From contig NW_026729256.1 in NCBI RefSeq assembly GCF_030272615.1, positions 61,507 through 125,506 of the forward strand: a stretch of DNA of 64,000 bases, read 5' to 3'. Position numbers and translations under genes: made by a program. This stretch comes from Cryptomeria japonica. Taxonomy: Eukaryota > Streptophyta > Pinopsida > Cupressales > Cupressaceae. Below, piece after piece: positions 61,301 through 64,000 of this stretch. The notes under the pieces are model-generated. The model saw nothing but the letters and a program-made list of their open reading frames with translations, was not told the DNA's origin and searched no databases. Positions within the stretch are counted from its first letter, which is position 1. Every line of letters starts with the position of its first letter.

Positions 61301-62200
61301 TATTCCTAAACGATTCTACATTCCACCTCCTACTTTTATCCTTAAGAAAATTTAAACGTTTAACAAAACAGAAGCTAGACATACCTTTGAATTTATTACT
61401 TTCATCCCACCAACTTTTTAAACTAGATTGAAATTGCCCATCTCGTCACCACATACTTTGGAATTTAAAATTCCTAGAGGAATGTGACTTGCGTACCTCA
61501 AGTTCTAACTAAATAGGGAAGTGATCGGATATAGAAATCGACAGAATGTTCATCACCAAGGAGAATTGGCTTTCCATCCATTTCTGGCCCACCAAGAACC
61601 GCTCTAATCTCTCCGAAATGTTGGTGAAGTTCAATCTCCTATTCATCCATGTATATTGGCCATTTTTAGGAAAAACTTCAATCACTTCGTTCTCTGCTAC
61701 AAAACTTTTAAAGTCTTCCGTTATTCTGTTGGTCTTCCTCAGACCACCATTTTTTTTCATTCAGGTCTAGAATAGCATTAAAGTCTCCTGCAACAACTAG
61801 CCAGACCTTGCCAATGATTCTAATTCTCTCTGATAGTTCCTTCCAAACTCTCACCTTACCCTCTATTTTAGTCGGTCCATATACATTGATCAAAGAAAAC
61901 TCCGAATTACAAGCAATAAGTTTCACTCTACAAATCATCTAATAGTCAGATGTTTCTCTAGGGGTAATCCTAACCACATGAGGATTCCATAAGATTCCCA
62001 AACCACTCGCATAGCCCTTAGCTTCTCGGAGAAAACCTTCCCATCTAGAGCAGTAATGCAAGAAACTAAGCGCCTTGTCCAAATTCAGCTTGGTTTCTTG
62101 GAGCAGAATTACGTCATTAGAGGATTTCTCTAACGAATGCCTAACCAAGCGTTTCTTGTCAAGAGTTGAAAGGCCCTTGATTCCAAGTGAGAATTCTCAT
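58396..62200 (-). pseudogene. LINE ORF2, broken, unit 5
   Basis: Starts MRILTWN. RT and RNase H carry the unit 3 marks (FHDRW, GFLKGV, VFKKCWDI, GLDMCVN). The endonuclease carries the unit 4 marks (VVAGDFNA, WMESQFS, NRITEDF) without the unit 4 stop. Private: FLREAKG, WCNKSRK and IERVAVQ. Shared stops and catalytic losses are present. Confidence 0.88.
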
Positions 62201-63362
62201 TGTCCTCCAATGGAGGATTTACCTCCCTTGGATCTTCTCGAAAAGTTGACCACACCGATGATTCCTTTCTCCTTAGCCCCGTCCTTTCATTTTTGCTTGT
62301 TACTCCTCCCTCTATTACCTTTGGTTCTCCCCAATAGAGCATTAGTCGATTGGTTAATGGATATCGGGTCGATAATGTCCAAGAAATCTTCATCATCAAA
62401 TTCCTCTACCAACCTCACATCATATTCCACTTCCGTGTCTGACAGGCCCGTTTGAGCCTCCTGAGATTTGCCAGGGGCCTTATCTTGCTCAATGATCCTA
62501 TTTGTGGGGGAAATTTCATCGTGATTTTAAATTTCCCTGTTCTACTCCCTCTTCTTTTCTCCATTTGCTTCTTTGATGACCAAATCCCTTGAGGGGATTA
62601 TTGACTCATTTCTTGGTGTCGTAATTGCCTTCTCAATCATCTCATGACTCCCGTTCTTCATAAGTCATCTCTTAGCCGACCCAACAAATATTTTGCAATT
62701 TTCTCTCATGTGAGACCTACTTCCACATCTTTTACAAAGGCACTTGTCGACTTCCACTTCAATTTTCTGCATCCATATCGTACTATTCGATGTCAATCAA
62801 ATCTTGGGGGGAACCCTTCTAACTTCAACGATTTTGATTTTGAATACAAATAAGAGTCATTTTCCACCAACCTCTCATCTATTTATAGTGTCCCCAAAGT
62901 TCTACCTATTTTCTCCATGCTACTTTCTCCCCAATATTCGATCCGTAAATTATACAGCCAAATCCAAATAGGGCAGTCATACGGGGCCAATGGCACTGGG
63001 TCGAAATTTGGAAACCACGATTGCATATATAAAGGATAATTTTTGACAATCCAATTACCGTGGTGAAGGGTCTCCTCTTTCTCTTCCACCTCTGCAAAAA
63101 TAACAATGAAGAATCCCCTTGGTATGAATTAAGCCACTACCTTGGCTTTCCAATTCTCCTTAATCCAATATTTAATCTGCCTTCTCTCGTATCTAGATCG
63201 TACTACCCTTCGGATAACCACTAGTTCCACCCATAGTTCTATATTTTCTTCAATATCATCTGACATATTAATGTCGACCAAGTCTGCTTCAACTTCCCTC
63301 TGCATTTTTCGACTTGATCCCACTAGTTTCTCATCCGCAAACATTTCTTGCGGATCCACCAT
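62197..63362 (-). pseudogene. LINE ORF1, broken, unit 5
   Basis: Knuckle intact (GAA at 62701-62703), one codon deleted as in unit 4. MQREVEADL near the start is shared with unit 3 and not unit 4, hinting at another switch or a parallel change. Private FADEKL and LVDINMS. Confidence 0.85.
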
Positions 63363-63433
63363 TATTCCAGAACGGTTCTCTCAGACTCTCCCTCATCCTC
63401 TCCGCTATATAAATATCCCAATCTCCATTCCTT

Positions 63434-64000
63434 GTTATAATATCCTGTCATTTAATTTCACACATTATTAATGTTTATATATAAAGATCACGTTTCTAAA
63501 TGAAAATTTTAATTAAAAAAGGAATTATAATTTTAAAAAAAAAATCTAATAAAATAGATTAAAAATTTTAATTTCTTAATTTTAATATTTAGAAAAATTT
63601 GATATTTATCTATAATTTAATTTTGAAAGAAAAAATATATTTTATATTAAAAATGAAGAATTTTTTTGTTTGTAAATTTTCTCTATGCTTTTAAAATTGA
63701 GGTTCAAAAAATAAATTTCAAGCTAAATATTAGGGAAGAATTATTTCGATAACTCCTAAGATTATGATTTTCTATTTTATGTAAGTTTTTCTTATATTAT
63801 AGCTTTGTACATAAATTTAAAAGCTCAATGCTTTATATCTATACAATATTATATATTTATATTTTATTACACATCCCTTCCATTTTACTATTAAAAATGG
63901 TCCCAATAAACCTCTCACCAGAAGAGTAAATTTGGGTGATGTTAATGTCTCAGTCCATTGCCAATTCCTCTAATGAGAATAAAAATTTGTTTTAAGAGCG
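63434..64000. other. AT-rich spacer, unit 5 (cut by window end)
   Basis: First part of the counterpart of 8520-9532, with AAAAGCTCAATGC (about 63819) as in unit 4. No gene seen. Confidence 0.6.

Larger units (their letters stand above)
57425..63417 (-). mobile_element. Full-length, inactive LINE, unit 5
   Basis: Same insertion, duplication at 57409-57424 and 63418-63433. Its 3' half resembles the unit 3 element and its 5' half the unit 4 element, with the switch between about 60790 and 61480. Confidence 0.9.
54918..64000 (+). repeat. Tandem repeat unit 5 (first 9,083 bp)
   Basis: Cut by the window end inside the AT-rich spacer after the LINE. Its left part follows unit 3, and from about 61480 it mostly follows unit 4, including the 3-bp deletion. 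Confidence 0.97.

Noticed and set aside
1-64000. CRISPR-like or bacterial tandem structure
   Set aside because: The period is 13.7 kb with eukaryotic retroelements and a plant gene family; there are no short direct repeats with unique spacers.
1-64000. Two-unit higher-order repeat
   Set aside because: Units 3 and 5 resemble each other on the left, but 1 does not pair with 3, and 5 switches to unit 4-like sequence; there is no regular alternation.

Overview
The window is plant nuclear DNA. The evidence is an intronless secreted gene of the plant invertase/pectin methylesterase inhibitor (PMEI) family, a plant L1-type LINE (ORF1 with a DUF4283-like domain and CCHC knuckle; ORF2 with endonuclease, reverse transcriptase, zf-RVT and RNase H), a Ty3/gypsy gag fragment, AT-rich spacers and a degenerate CCCTAA block. 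The retroelement style suggests a gymnosperm, possibly a conifer, but that is a weak impression and no species is claimed.

The whole window is one tandem array. A unit of about 13.73 kb is repeated head to tail: unit 1 = 1-13734, unit 2 = 13735-27468, unit 3 = 27469-41186, unit 4 = 41187-54917, unit 5 = 54918-64000 (cut by the window end). Unit lengths are 13734, 13734, 13718 and 13731 bp. Neither edge of the array is in view, so the unit start is arbitrary (it follows base 1).

Layout of each unit, using unit 1 positions: PMEI gene on + (94-651); AT-rich 3' flank with a hairpin and an exon-like scrap (652-1704); degenerate telomere-like block (1705-2380); a complete but dead LINE on - (2508-8503) flanked by a 16-bp target-site duplication; AT-rich spacer (8520-9532); a broken retroelement-like reading frame with a coiled coil on + (9533-10870); a gypsy gag remnant on + (11224-11550); AT-rich spacer (11551-13374); and the promoter of the next PMEI copy (13375-13827). 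That promoter has duplicated CGCGCAC boxes, an RY element, a TATA box and a small upstream ORF.

The PMEI gene is the only intact recognisable gene. All five copies are open, and they differ at two amino-acid positions only (150 and 184). Everything else recognisable is mobile-element debris whose main lesions are shared by all units, so they predate amplification. A few lesions are unit-specific and allow the units to be compared. By eye, divergence between units 1 and 2 is near zero in about 3.8 kb around the PMEI gene and near 1% elsewhere. Unit 5 looks like a unit 3/unit 4 mosaic. Both patterns point to continuing unequal exchange or gene conversion. I found no RNA genes, no CRISPR and no prokaryotic features.
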